Assembly (NCBI RefSeq): GCF_900068895.1
Contig: NZ_CDPK01000005.1
Coordinates: forward strand, 416 to 58,933
Direction: 5' to 3'
DNA: 58,518 nt
DNA from: Erwinia sp. ErVv1
Lineage (GTDB): Bacteria > Pseudomonadota > Gammaproteobacteria > Enterobacterales > Enterobacteriaceae
Positions 43,593 through 53,500 of the stretch are shown in pieces (positions within the stretch are counted from its first letter, which is position 1; every line of letters starts with the position of its first letter). The position numbers and the translations under genes were made by a program. Below the pieces are notes generated by a model. It ran no database searches. It was not told the DNA's origin and was given only the letters and a program-made list of their open reading frames with translations.

Positions 43593-45187
43593 TGAGCACA
43601 CTCAATGCCTTACTCAGTGCCTGCCAGGCCGAGCCGGAAGCCCTGCTTGTCACCACCCGTGAGCGTGTGGCGCAGTGGGACAGCTGGCTGCAGCCGCTGT
43701 CCGGTTCATCGCCTGTTGGCGAGGATCCTGGTTATGACGACGACTTCCAGCAGATGCGCGAGGAGGTCAACAAGCTCTCCGGCGCGGATACCGAGCTCAT
43801 CTGCCGGCTGGCAGAGAAGCTGCTGACCACGACCGCCAAAGATATCCGTGTGGCAACCTACTACTGCTGGGCGAAGCTGCACCGCGAAGGTGAACAGGGG
43901 CTGGCCGAAGGACTCGAACTGCTGGCCGGTCTGCTGGAGCGTTTTGGTACACAACTGCACCCGCAGCGTGACCGCAGCCGTAAGGCGGCACTGGAATGGC
44001 TGGCCGGTTCACGCATGACCGACTCCCTTTCCCTGTACCCGGAAGTGGTGAGGGAAGAGGCGATACGAACCACCGGGGCGCTGCTGCTGATCGCCGGGCT
44101 TACCGAAAATGAGCCGGATGAAACCCGTCCTGAACTCAATGCGCTATACGGTGCGCTGGAAAGTCGTCTGCAGAAAGCGGGGGGCGTGGATGCGGTGGTA
44201 CCGCAGAACGCCAGTACCAGCGAACCCCCTTCGTCTGTCAGCCACAGCGATGCTCCAGCCATCGGGCGGATCACCTCCGGTCAGGATTTGCTGGCTCAGG
44301 CCCGCACCCTCACCGAATACCTGCGCGAGCAGTCGGACGGCTGGCTGTCAGCACACCATCTGATGAAAAGCCTGCGTCACGACACCCTGCGGGCCATCCC
44401 GGCCCCGGATGCGCAGGGGCGTACGCGCATCGAGCCGCCAAGGGCAGACCAGCGTGCGTTGCTCAAACGCCTGTACCTGCAGCAAAAGTGGGCTGAGATG
44501 CTGGAAACGGCCGACAGCACCTTTTCCCGCGGTGCCAATCATCTGTGGCTGGATTTGCAGTGGTACATCCACCAGGCCCTGACAAAATCCGGCCAGGAGA
44601 CGCTGGCCGACATTGTCGCGGCTGACCTGAAAGGGCTGCTGTCTCGCCTGTCCGGGCTGGAGACGCTGGCGTTCAGTGACGGTACGCCGTTTGCGGACGA
44701 AGTGACGCTGAACTGGATCCAGCAGAGCGTGCTGGACACCGTAGGCGGTTTGGGCAACGACACTACATTCGCTCCGGTAACCGCAGGCAACGATGACATT
44801 CTGGCGCTGGAGCCGGAAGCCGTGGCGCTGGCGGACAGCGAAGGCCTGGAGGCGGCGCTGAACTGGTTGCAGAGCCGTCCCGGGATCACAACGATACGTC
44901 AGCGCTGGTTGTTGCGCCTGCTGATGGGACGGATTGCTGAGCAGTACGGTAAAAATGACCTGGCGGTGCACCTGTTTGCCGAGCTTGGTGAGCGAGCCCG
45001 TGAAGTGACCCTCAGCAACTGGGAGCCGGAGCTGTTGTTTGAGGTACAGGCCCGCCATCTGAAACTCCTGCGGCTGAAAGCTGGCCGCAGTGAGGCTGAT
45101 AAGGTTCGCCTTACACCGGTCATGGACCAGTTACTTGCCGGGCTGATCGCAGTCGCTCCTGCCCGTGCCGCCGTGCTTTGCGGTTAA
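43592..45187 (+). CDS. tssA: T6SS protein TssA
   Basis: The 531-residue protein has an N-terminal ImpA domain (SGSSPVGEDPGYDDDFQQMREEV, then IRVATYYCWAKLHREG) and a C-terminal VasJ-like helical domain, the layout of long TssA proteins. TssA initiates and coordinates tube and sheath polymerisation and sits at the distal end. A second ImpA-like protein (VasL type) is encoded at the end of the operon. Confidence 0.9.
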   Translation: MSTLNALLSACQAEPEALLVTTRERVAQWDSWLQPLSGSSPVGEDPGYDDDFQQMREEVNKLSGADTELICRLAEKLLTTTAKDIRVATYYCWAKLHREGEQGLAEGLELLAGLLERFGTQLHPQRDRSRKAALEWLAGSRMTDSLSLYPEVVREEAIRTTGALLLIAGLTENEPDETRPELNALYGALESRLQKAGGVDAVVPQNASTSEPPSSVSHSDAPAIGRITSGQDLLAQARTLTEYLREQSDGWLSAHHLMKSLRHDTLRAIPAPDAQGRTRIEPPRADQRALLKRLYLQQKWAEMLETADSTFSRGANHLWLDLQWYIHQALTKSGQETLADIVAADLKGLLSRLSGLETLAFSDGTPFADEVTLNWIQQSVLDTVGGLGNDTTFAPVTAGNDDILALEPEAVALADSEGLEAALNWLQSRPGITTIRQRWLLRLLMGRIAEQYGKNDLAVHLFAELGERAREVTLSNWEPELLFEVQARHLKLLRLKAGRSEADKVRLTPVMDQLLAGLIAVAPARAAVLCG

Positions 45188-45207
45188 ATCCACAGGAACA
45201 AAAATAA

Positions 45208-46971
45208 ATGGAAGATCAGACCCTGCGCTATTTCGATGCAGAAATGCGCTACCTCCGTGAAGCCGCGAAAGAGTTCGCGCAAACCCATCCCGATCGTGCA
45301 GCGATGCTCGACCTGGATAAAGCTGGTACACCGGATCCCTACGTTGAACGCCTGTTTGAAGGCTTTGCCTTCTCGATGGGGCGGCTGCGGGAGAAGATTG
45401 ACGACGATCTGCCGGAATTGACCGAAGGGCTGGTCAGCATGCTCTGGCCACACTACCTGCGTACCATTCCATCACTCTCTGTGGTGGCGTTTACGCCTGC
45501 GCTTCAGGCTGTGAAGATGGCGGAAGTGGTGCCCGCGGGTCTGGAAGTTTACTCCCGCCCGGTGGGGCCGAAAAACACGGTCTGCCGATACCGCACTTCC
45601 CGGGATGTGATGCTCAACCCGCTGAACATCTCAGGGGTGACCATGACCACTGAGCCTGACGGGCGTTCGCTGCTGCGGATGCGCTTTACCTGCAGCACGC
45701 AGGCGGACTGGTCCCATGCTGACCTGAGTCACCTGAGCCTTTATCTCGGGACAGATGCCCCGGTCAGCAGCCAGCTGCACCTGATGCTGACTAAGCGTCA
45801 GGCCGCCCTGTATATGCGCCTGCCCGGACAGACTGACCGTATTCGACTTGACGGATATTTTTCGCCGGGCGGGTTTGCGGAGGAGGACGGGCTGTGGCCG
45901 AAAGGCGATAGCGCCTTCAGCGGTTACCAGCTGCTGCTGGAGTACTTCACCTTCCGCGACAAGTTTATGTTTGTCCACCTCAACGGCCTGGATGGTATTA
46001 CGCCACCTGCCGGGGCAGAGTACTTCGACATTGAAGTCGTGTTCAGCACGCCGTGGCCGTCTGACCTGCCGGTCACCGATGATGCCGTTCGCCTCCATTG
46101 CGTACCGGTGATTAACCTGTTCACGCTGGAAGCCGACCCGCTCACCATTACGGGACTTGAAAGTGAGTACCTGCTGCGCCCCAAACGACTGCAGGACGGA
46201 CACACCGAGATTTATGCCGTGGATTCGGTCACCGGTTCAAACCGGGCCGGTGATGCGGAGTACGTGCCGTTCAGCAGTTTCCGTCACAAAGGCGGGATGA
46301 TGCGCCGCCATGCCCCGCCCCGATATTATCACACCCGTGTAAAGCGTGGCGTCACCGGGCTGTATGACACATGGCTTATCCTCGGCGGGCACCAGTGGGA
46401 AGATGACCGCCTGTTTGAGCGCGAAGCTGTCTCGCTGCAAATTACCGGTACCAACGGTCAGTTGCCGCGCCAGGCGCTGCAGAGTACGCTGCTTGACCGC
46501 TGTGAACAGGTGGTGCAGGCCCCGTTAACGGTCAGAAATCTCGTCAAACCCACACTGCCCGTCTACCCGCCTGCCGAGGACCGCTTTCACTGGCGGGTAC
46601 TGAGCCATCTCGGCTCCGGCTTTCTCAATATGATGAGCTCTGCCGAAGTACTGCGCGGAACCCTGGCGCTCTATAACTGGCAGGAAGATGAACTGAACAC
46701 CCGACGTCTGGAGGCGATTCAGCAGGTGGAGCACCACCGTCTTCAGCGTTTTGAGCAGGGCTACCTGTTGAGGGGCCTGGATATCGAAGTGACCCTCGAC
46801 AGCAACGGTTTTACCGGGGAGGGCGATATCCATCTCTTTGGCGAAATGCTCAACCGGTTCTTTGCGCTGTATGCCGACATGAACCAGTTCAACCAGCTCA
46901 CCCTCATCGTGCAGCCAGAAGGAAAATGCATCCGGTGGAAAGAGAATCACAGTCCACGCCTGCCCGGCTGA
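45208..46971 (+). CDS. tssF: T6SS baseplate protein TssF
   Basis: The 587-residue product begins LRYFDAEMRYLREAAKEFAQ, followed by DPYVERLFEGFAFSMGRLREKIDDD, the characteristic TssF opening. TssF forms the baseplate wedge with TssG and TssE around the VgrG hub. Its last 46 bases overlap the start of tssG. Confidence 0.95.
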   Translation: MEDQTLRYFDAEMRYLREAAKEFAQTHPDRAAMLDLDKAGTPDPYVERLFEGFAFSMGRLREKIDDDLPELTEGLVSMLWPHYLRTIPSLSVVAFTPALQAVKMAEVVPAGLEVYSRPVGPKNTVCRYRTSRDVMLNPLNISGVTMTTEPDGRSLLRMRFTCSTQADWSHADLSHLSLYLGTDAPVSSQLHLMLTKRQAALYMRLPGQTDRIRLDGYFSPGGFAEEDGLWPKGDSAFSGYQLLLEYFTFRDKFMFVHLNGLDGITPPAGAEYFDIEVVFSTPWPSDLPVTDDAVRLHCVPVINLFTLEADPLTITGLESEYLLRPKRLQDGHTEIYAVDSVTGSNRAGDAEYVPFSSFRHKGGMMRRHAPPRYYHTRVKRGVTGLYDTWLILGGHQWEDDRLFEREAVSLQITGTNGQLPRQALQSTLLDRCEQVVQAPLTVRNLVKPTLPVYPPAEDRFHWRVLSHLGSGFLNMMSSAEVLRGTLALYNWQEDELNTRRLEAIQQVEHHRLQRFEQGYLLRGLDIEVTLDSNGFTGEGDIHLFGEMLNRFFALYADMNQFNQLTLIVQPEGKCIRWKENHSPRLPG

Positions 46972-48029
46972 TGGAGCAGCTGCGGCAATACCTGCCGTAC
47001 ATGAACTTTTATCGCTTCTGCCAGATACTCGAGCAGAGCCAGCCGGATAAACCGGTCATTGGCAGCAGATGGCAGGTTAAGTACGAGCCGGTACGCTTCC
47101 GACCCCATCCGGGCATGGGTTTCCCGGCCTCCGAAATCAAAGGAATTGAGCCGCCAGAGCATCCTCATCTGCCACCGACGGTACGCATCACCTTTATGGG
47201 ACTCTACGGGGGGGAGTCCCCGCTGCCGACGCACTATATCGATGACATCACCCAGCGGCGGGAAGGCTATGAAGCCACGGCGGATTTCCTCGATATTTTC
47301 AATCACCGGCTGATTGCCCAGTACTACCGCATCTGGCGTAAATACTCTTACCCGGCGAGCTTCCGGGAGGGAGGGACAGACAATATATCGCAGTATCTGC
47401 TGGGACTGGCGGGGCTCGGAATTAAGGGTTGTACGGACAGCATCGCTGCCCCCGCATCACGCTTCCTCGCACTGCTGCCGGTGATGCTGTTGCCGGGACG
47501 GACTGCAGAAGGTCTGGCTTCCCTGGTGCGCCTGCTGGCTCCCAATACCCGGGCGAAAATCTGGCACCACGACAAACGTCGTGTGCCGCTGAAGAAGCCC
47601 CTGGCCATGAGCGTCAGCCAGCCTGTCCCCCTGGCCCATCGTCCGGTGATGGGGAACTATGCCACCGATGTGAACAGCCGGGTGCTGATGAGGCTGACCA
47701 CCACCGACCCGGAAGAAGTGCAGGGCTGGTTGCCCGGGGGCGACCTCCACACGGATTTAATGGCACTGCTGCATGTGTATCTCGGGTCACGTCTCGATGT
47801 GCGGCTGCAGCTGTGCGTGGACCGTAGCCTGCTGCCTGACGCGACCTTGAGTAGCAACCCTCAGGCAGGGGCGGTGCAGCTGGGTCGTACCGCCATGATG
47901 CGACCGCTGAATGTGGCAAACACCACCACACATCCGAAAATCATAACCATTAATCTGGGCCGCTATGAGCGGGTACAGGAACATATTCACCGCAGGGAGA
48001 CCGATGAAGATGGCGATTACCGCTGGTAA
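46926..48029 (+). CDS. tssG: T6SS baseplate protein TssG
   Basis: The 367-residue protein has the TssG pattern: MNFYRFCQILEQ, VRFRPHPGMGFPASEI, FMGLYGGESPLPTHY, and FLDIFNHRLIAQYYRIWRKY. It builds the wedge complex with TssF. ATG at 46,926 has GAAGGA three bases before it and overlaps tssF, a normal arrangement in T6SS operons. Confidence 0.95.
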   Translation: MHPVERESQSTPARLMEQLRQYLPYMNFYRFCQILEQSQPDKPVIGSRWQVKYEPVRFRPHPGMGFPASEIKGIEPPEHPHLPPTVRITFMGLYGGESPLPTHYIDDITQRREGYEATADFLDIFNHRLIAQYYRIWRKYSYPASFREGGTDNISQYLLGLAGLGIKGCTDSIAAPASRFLALLPVMLLPGRTAEGLASLVRLLAPNTRAKIWHHDKRRVPLKKPLAMSVSQPVPLAHRPVMGNYATDVNSRVLMRLTTTDPEEVQGWLPGGDLHTDLMALLHVYLGSRLDVRLQLCVDRSLLPDATLSSNPQAGAVQLGRTAMMRPLNVANTTTHPKIITINLGRYERVQEHIHRRETDEDGDYRW

Positions 48030-48546
48030 ATTTCCTCAGATTGCGCTGGCCGCGGGTATCACACTGATACTCGCCGGCTGTGGGTTGACTCAAAAAGTGA
48101 CAGACGGCACCGTTGCTGTGACCAAATCGATTTTTTATAAGCAGGTAAAAACCCTGCATCTGGATATACGCGCCCGCGAAGCCGTGAACAGCAATGCCGG
48201 CGGCGTAGCACTGTCGACGGTGGTGCGCATTTACCAGCTTAAAGACCGGAAAACGTTCGATACGACGGACTATCCGTCACTGTTTAAGGCAGACAGTCAG
48301 GCCATCAAAGCAGATCTGGTGGCGGAGAAAGATATTCGCCTGCAGCCGGGCGGGGCGGTGATGGTGGATATGCCGATGGATGAAAATGCGCAGTATGTCG
48401 CGGTAGCCGGCATGTTTATGTCGCCGGATCAGGTGAACAACACCTGGCGGATGGTGTTGAGTCGTGATGACCTCGATCCGGATAACGCCCGGGTGATTGA
48501 GGCGAGGAACAACCGGTTGACGCTGAAGGCACTGAAAGATGAGTGA
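48004..48546 (+). CDS. tssJ: T6SS outer-membrane lipoprotein TssJ
   Basis: The 180-residue protein has a lipoprotein signal ending LILAGC (Cys near residue 23) and a transthyretin-like beta-sandwich typical of TssJ (STVVRIYQLKDRKTFDTTDYPSLF, then YVAVAGMFM). It anchors TssM to the outer membrane. The start at 48,004 was chosen because AGGGAG lies just upstream and the signal peptide then begins at the N-terminus. It overlaps tssG and tssE. Confidence 0.93.
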   Translation: MKMAITAGKFPQIALAAGITLILAGCGLTQKVTDGTVAVTKSIFYKQVKTLHLDIRAREAVNSNAGGVALSTVVRIYQLKDRKTFDTTDYPSLFKADSQAIKADLVAEKDIRLQPGGAVMVDMPMDENAQYVAVAGMFMSPDQVNNTWRMVLSRDDLDPDNARVIEARNNRLTLKALKDE

Positions 48547-48994
48547 GATCCCACATCCGTCGCTGTATGAGACCCTCTTTGGCAATTTTACCGGCGGGCT
48601 TCACCTGCATCAGGTCAGCGAAGAAAACCAGATCATTCTGTCGGTACTCGACAACATGCAGCGCATCCTTAACTGCCGCGCCGGTACGCTGGCGCATCTG
48701 CCGGACTACGGCCTGCCGGATATGACCAGAATCCTGCAGGGAATGCCGGGTACCGCACACCAGATGATGGGTACGCTTTCAGAGGTACTGCTTAAGTATG
48801 AGCCGCGCCTGAAAAACATTGATGTGGTGATACTGGAGCAGACGCAGCCCGGTGAACTTCGTTACGCCATTGATGCCGAGCTGAAAGATCTCGGCCTCGT
48901 GCGTTATGGAACTGAATTTATGCCTCAGGGGAAAATTCTGCTGCGGCATCTAAAGCAACAACAATTCCTTGATCCTCTGACGTCAGCATACTGA
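48539..48994 (+). CDS. tssE: T6SS baseplate protein TssE (gp25-like)
   Basis: The 151-residue product is a gp25/TssE family protein with LYETLFGNFTGGL at the start, NMQRILNCRAGTLAHLPDYGLPD (the conserved LPxYGLPD loop) and EPRLKNIDVV. It links baseplate and sheath, as in T4 phage. It starts inside the end of tssJ. Confidence 0.95.
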   Translation: MSEIPHPSLYETLFGNFTGGLHLHQVSEENQIILSVLDNMQRILNCRAGTLAHLPDYGLPDMTRILQGMPGTAHQMMGTLSEVLLKYEPRLKNIDVVILEQTQPGELRYAIDAELKDLGLVRYGTEFMPQGKILLRHLKQQQFLDPLTSAY

Positions 48995-49035
48995 CTGGCA
49001 AAAACTTTTATTTTTTACTTCCTTGAGCTATCCCT

Positions 49036-50427
49036 ATGCCGCATTTTTCTGAACGTTATCTTAAAACCGGCGGCGACCCGCGCGCACTAACGGATTATAC
49101 CGCCCTGCGCGATGAGCTGAGCAAACTGTCACATCCGGCGCGCCCGGATGTGAACTGGCAGTATGTTGAAAAACTCTGTCTTTCGCTGTTTGAGCAAAAT
49201 GGCGTGGAGCTGCAGACGGCAGCCTGGTACACGCTTGCCCGTACGCAACTGGCTGGGCTGTTTGGCCTGACTGAAGGTTTGTCCATCCTGGAGGCGTTGA
49301 TTAGCCTTCAGTGGGGCGCGCTCTGGCCGCAGCCGGTCCATGCGCGTATGGAAATCCTCAGTAGCCTGAGCCAGCGTCTGCAGCAACGGATGCGTACACT
49401 CCCGCTAAGCTACAGCGACCTCAGCCAGCTTTATCTTGCGGAGCAGCAGTTGACCCGCCTGGGCGCGGTACTACAGCGTCTGGAGCTTAAGCATCTTAGT
49501 CAGTTTGATGCGCTGCGTACCCTGATGTACAACAGTGCGGCTCGTCTGGAAAACAGTGACAGTACATCCAGTCCAGGGACTGCCATTGAGCCCGGGATGG
49601 TGCTGCCTGCAACGGCAATGAATGGCGCGGGCACGTCTGCGGATACTTTGTCCGGTATTCCCGCTGTAGGGAAAAACGAACCGGTTAACATGGTGAAATG
49701 GGTGTATGTGGCGCAGCCGGAACATCAGCCGAATGTTGAAGTGTTGACGCCGGTACCGGCGCCGATAAAACCCTGGAAATCCTTCGCCGCCGGGATGTGT
49801 ACCATGCTGGTGTTGAGCGCGGGAGCAGCATGGGGCTGGCATGCCTTACACCGACCTGACCCGCTATATACGCAGTTTGCCGCATCCCTCACACCGATAC
49901 CTCAACTACTCACACCCGCCCAGCGGGATACGTTGCGCCAGCAATCGCCCTTATCGCAGGCCTTTATCACGCAAACACAGCAGCAGCTAGCCCGTCTGGG
50001 TCAGTTACCCCCTGACTGGAGTATCGACTACAGTCGTCAGCTGGTTGAACAGGCGTTCGCACTGTGGCCGGAGCAGGCTAAGCCTCTGGTGAAACAGTGG
50101 CAGCGCCAGTTGAACGCTGTCAGCATACCGTCGGAAAACCTGAATGGCTGGCATCAGGGGATGACGAAGCTACAGCAACTGAGCGACCGGCTGAGCAAGC
50201 TGGATGAGAAGAAGGGGAAATACATGACGGTCAGTGAGCTGAAATCAGTGGTATTTTCCACCATGCAGTCATTTAATCACTCTATACCGGCTGAAGAGCA
50301 ACTGCGGATGTTGTCACAAAACCCTGCAGGAGAACCTTTACCTGTTGCTGCCAGGGCTCAGCTGGAGATGCATCTGAAGCAATTAACGGCCCGTTACGCT
50401 GAGATAAAACAGAATACACCTAAATAA
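49036..50427 (+). CDS. VasL / TssA-like T6SS accessory protein
   Basis: The 463-residue protein has an ImpA-like N-terminal domain (ALTDYTALRDELSKLSHPAR, GLFGLTEGLSILEALISLQW, then ALWPQPVHARMEIL), one membrane helix near residues 250-268, and a VasL-type C-terminal domain. VasL/TagA-type proteins bind the sheath end or membrane and control sheath length. Its ATG at 49,036 follows tssE after 41 bases, and it is the last T6SS gene on this strand. Confidence 0.85.
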   Translation: MPHFSERYLKTGGDPRALTDYTALRDELSKLSHPARPDVNWQYVEKLCLSLFEQNGVELQTAAWYTLARTQLAGLFGLTEGLSILEALISLQWGALWPQPVHARMEILSSLSQRLQQRMRTLPLSYSDLSQLYLAEQQLTRLGAVLQRLELKHLSQFDALRTLMYNSAARLENSDSTSSPGTAIEPGMVLPATAMNGAGTSADTLSGIPAVGKNEPVNMVKWVYVAQPEHQPNVEVLTPVPAPIKPWKSFAAGMCTMLVLSAGAAWGWHALHRPDPLYTQFAASLTPIPQLLTPAQRDTLRQQSPLSQAFITQTQQQLARLGQLPPDWSIDYSRQLVEQAFALWPEQAKPLVKQWQRQLNAVSIPSENLNGWHQGMTKLQQLSDRLSKLDEKKGKYMTVSELKSVVFSTMQSFNHSIPAEEQLRMLSQNPAGEPLPVAARAQLEMHLKQLTARYAEIKQNTPK

Positions 50428-50523
50428 AACGGTGCTAAAAATTATGAGTGATTCAGTTTGCCACCATAATAATCGTCCCGGACGGAATGAAGACATTACT
50501 AACATCGCGGTGTGTTAATCAAC

Positions 50524-50551
50524 GGGGACCAGGTCTCTTTCGCCTGGCCCC
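50524..50551. terminator. Hairpin between the T6SS operon and the autotransporter gene
   Basis: GGGGACCAGG and CCTGGCCCC form a stem with one unpaired base and a 9-base loop in the 130-base gap between convergent genes. It has no T run, so it is a moderate terminator candidate. Confidence 0.5.
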
Positions 50552-50557
50552 TCCCGA

Positions 50558-53500
50558 TCAGAATGTCCACCTTACGCCAACGTTGTAGTCCCAGCCCTTA
50601 GCGCCGTTACTGTCAATCTCTTTGCGGTAGTCCGCTTCGGCATAGAGCGACACATCATTTCTAAAGGTAGCGGTGCCGCCGATGCCAGCTTCCCACATCT
50701 GCCCGAACTTGCCGCTGGTGAAGGTGTGATCGAGCCCGTCGATATCCTTCGCGCCAACGGTCGTTTTCGCATTGCCGCCCCAGCCTTTAAAGTAATTAGC
50801 ACGCAGATATGGCGTGTACTGACGGCCGCCGTCATCGCTCCAGCTACGATCAAGCTTCGCGCCAATGCGTCCAGCGGTCTGGTTATAATCGTTGTAGCTG
50901 ACAGCAAGGTTCTCCTTATCGGTAAAACTGTCCATCGCCAGATGCATGTAGATCAGCTGTACCTGCGGCTCCAGGCGCACGCCGTTGCCCAGCGCAATGG
51001 GATAGCCGCTCTGCAATGAGGCGCTCCAGCCCTTGCCTTTGATCTTCGCCACGTCTTGCTTACGACCAATGTCCGTTTCGCCACGGTGCCAGTGATAAGC
51101 GAGCGTGCCGTCCAGATAGAGGCCACTGTCCCGTAGCCAGCTGCTGTAAAGCGCGAGGCTGTCGCTGTTGAAAGTGGTGCTGCTGTAGCCGTCAGCCGCA
51201 TCAGGACGCAGACGAGTATTGCCGCGCGTATAAGCAATCCCGCCGCGCAGGCTATCTTTGTCGCCGTCCAGCCGCAGGAGATTCCCGCCCACCTGTAACG
51301 CGCTGTAATCCAGATCGAAATTGTAGCCGAAGTCATTGAAGCTCTGGCTGGTCTTATAGCGCAGGTTCGAGCCGGTATAGCGCACGAACATGTCGCCGCC
51401 GTCTCCGGCAGGCAAATCCTGCTGATGGCGCAGCTCGCCCAGGCGCTGTTGCAAATCGCCGAGGACAGCGGCGGTGTAATACATCAGCCCGACCGGTGCG
51501 GAAACGTAAGCTGGCACCTGTGGCACCACCGCAGCGCGGGAGGAGGCACCGCGGGTGACGAAGTCGTTTGCCAGGCGATAGTCCCAGAACTGGTTACCGC
51601 TGCCCGCCACCAGCCGCTGGTCGGCCTCGCTGCTGCCCGGCGCAAAGCTGTAGAGCGCGTACCTCCATGGCCCGGCTGCCAGATATCCCCCCTGCAAGGC
51701 GAAGCTGTCGGCACTGGCGTTACCGGCGACCTGCGCCAGCGATATGCCTTCATTCGCTTCGATAACCGCGTTATGGTTAATATCGCTCAGCAAGCCGGTA
51801 CTGGTCGCCGCTGGCGTCACTTCAATTAGCGCGGTGCCGTTAGCATCGCCGGTCACGCGCAGGGTATCGCTGCTCTGGTTGCTTAACGCGCCGCCGCCGT
51901 TTAACACGCTGTTAAGCCGCAGCCGGCCGTAAAGCGAATTCAGCGTGCCGTTAATGGTCAGCGTATCGCCCGGTAATCCGCTGCCGTTGGTCAGATCCAG
52001 CGTTCCGGCGTTGTTCACCACCAGCGAATCGCCGGTTGCGCCCGCCAGTACCGGATTGACGCCGTTCCCGGCAAACAGCGTCGAGCCACCGTCGATATTG
52101 ATAGTGCTGTGCGCCAGCTTAAGGCTGTCGGTCAGGGTCCAGTCGGTGTCAAGAAAGTTGATGGTGCTCCAGCCCGCGCCCAGATTGACGCCGCGGCTGA
52201 GATCGTCGCGGGTGAAGGAGCCGCCGCTGGCCGCGATGTCGCTCAGGCTCAGCGTGCTGCCTTCGCCGCCCGCCGTGGTGATATGACTGACGTCCTTCAG
52301 GCTGACATTCTGTACGTAAGCCTGATTATTCACGCCGCTGCCCATGGTCAGGCTGCCGTTAATGGTGCCCCCGGTTAGCACCAGCGTATCGGTGCCGTTA
52401 CCGGTATCGACATCACCATTGACCGCGCCATCAATTAACGCGATCCGATCGTTAGTGGCCCCACCAACCACCAGCGGCGTCTCGGGATATTGCGTGCCGA
52501 GGGTCCCTTCGTTGATAAAAAGCGTGCTGCCCCCGCGCAGATCGATAACGGGCGCAACGGTACTCCAGGAGTAAATATCCCCCCGGTTAATCACTTCGCT
52601 GGCGGTGCTGGTGACAATCGCCGAGCCGCCACTCTCGGTAGTAACGTAGATATTGCCCTCTGAAATAACCTGCCCGCTGGTGTTCGCCCGCACCCCCGTG
52701 CCGCCCGATCCCACCAGTATGGCGATGCCGCGCGGTATAACCATATCATTGCGGGTGGTAGAACCGTCGGCATTAGCAAAGGTGTAGCCCGTGGCGCTTC
52801 CTGACGGTTCGATGGTGACGGAACCCTGCGGATTAAACGACGTGGCGGAACGGATGCCGCTACCGCTGCCTCTGGCGTAAATATAGGTGTTGGTCATGGC
52901 GATATTGCTGGTTTCGGCCAGGTTATTAATGGCGCTGCCGCTGCCCATAGAGGTCAGGGTGGTGCCATCAATCGCCAGCCCCGTCGCCCCTTTATCCAGC
53001 AAAATAGCATCGGCGCTGCCGTCACCCTCGATTGAGTTGCGGAAAATGCCGTCGCCCAGCACCCTGAAGCTGGCGTTATTGTTGACCCGCACGGCGGCGA
53101 TGCCGTCTGAGGCAGCAAGCTGCGCACTTTCAGGGAAGTAGGTATTCTCACCCTCGCTGGCCTCTATACCTATTCCCGATGCCACTTTTATCACGCCACT
53201 GTTATAAAGCGATCCACCATGCAGGCGGACAGCGGTGCTGTTCACGCCCGTCAGGTCGATGGTCCCGCTGTTAGTCATGCTGTAGCCCACATCGAAGCCG
53301 GTAACATTATTACCCGCCCCCTGAACCACGGAACGGTTATCAAAGTTGCTAAAGGCCGCGTCGCTGAATCCGCCAAGCGTATTGTTGCCGTTCAAAGTGA
53401 TGGGGTTGTTGATCACCGCGCTGGCGCCGTTTTGCAGCCGGATTGCCGTTGCGCCCTCGCCGTTAACGATGAAACGATCGGTGCCCTCCACGTAAGCACC

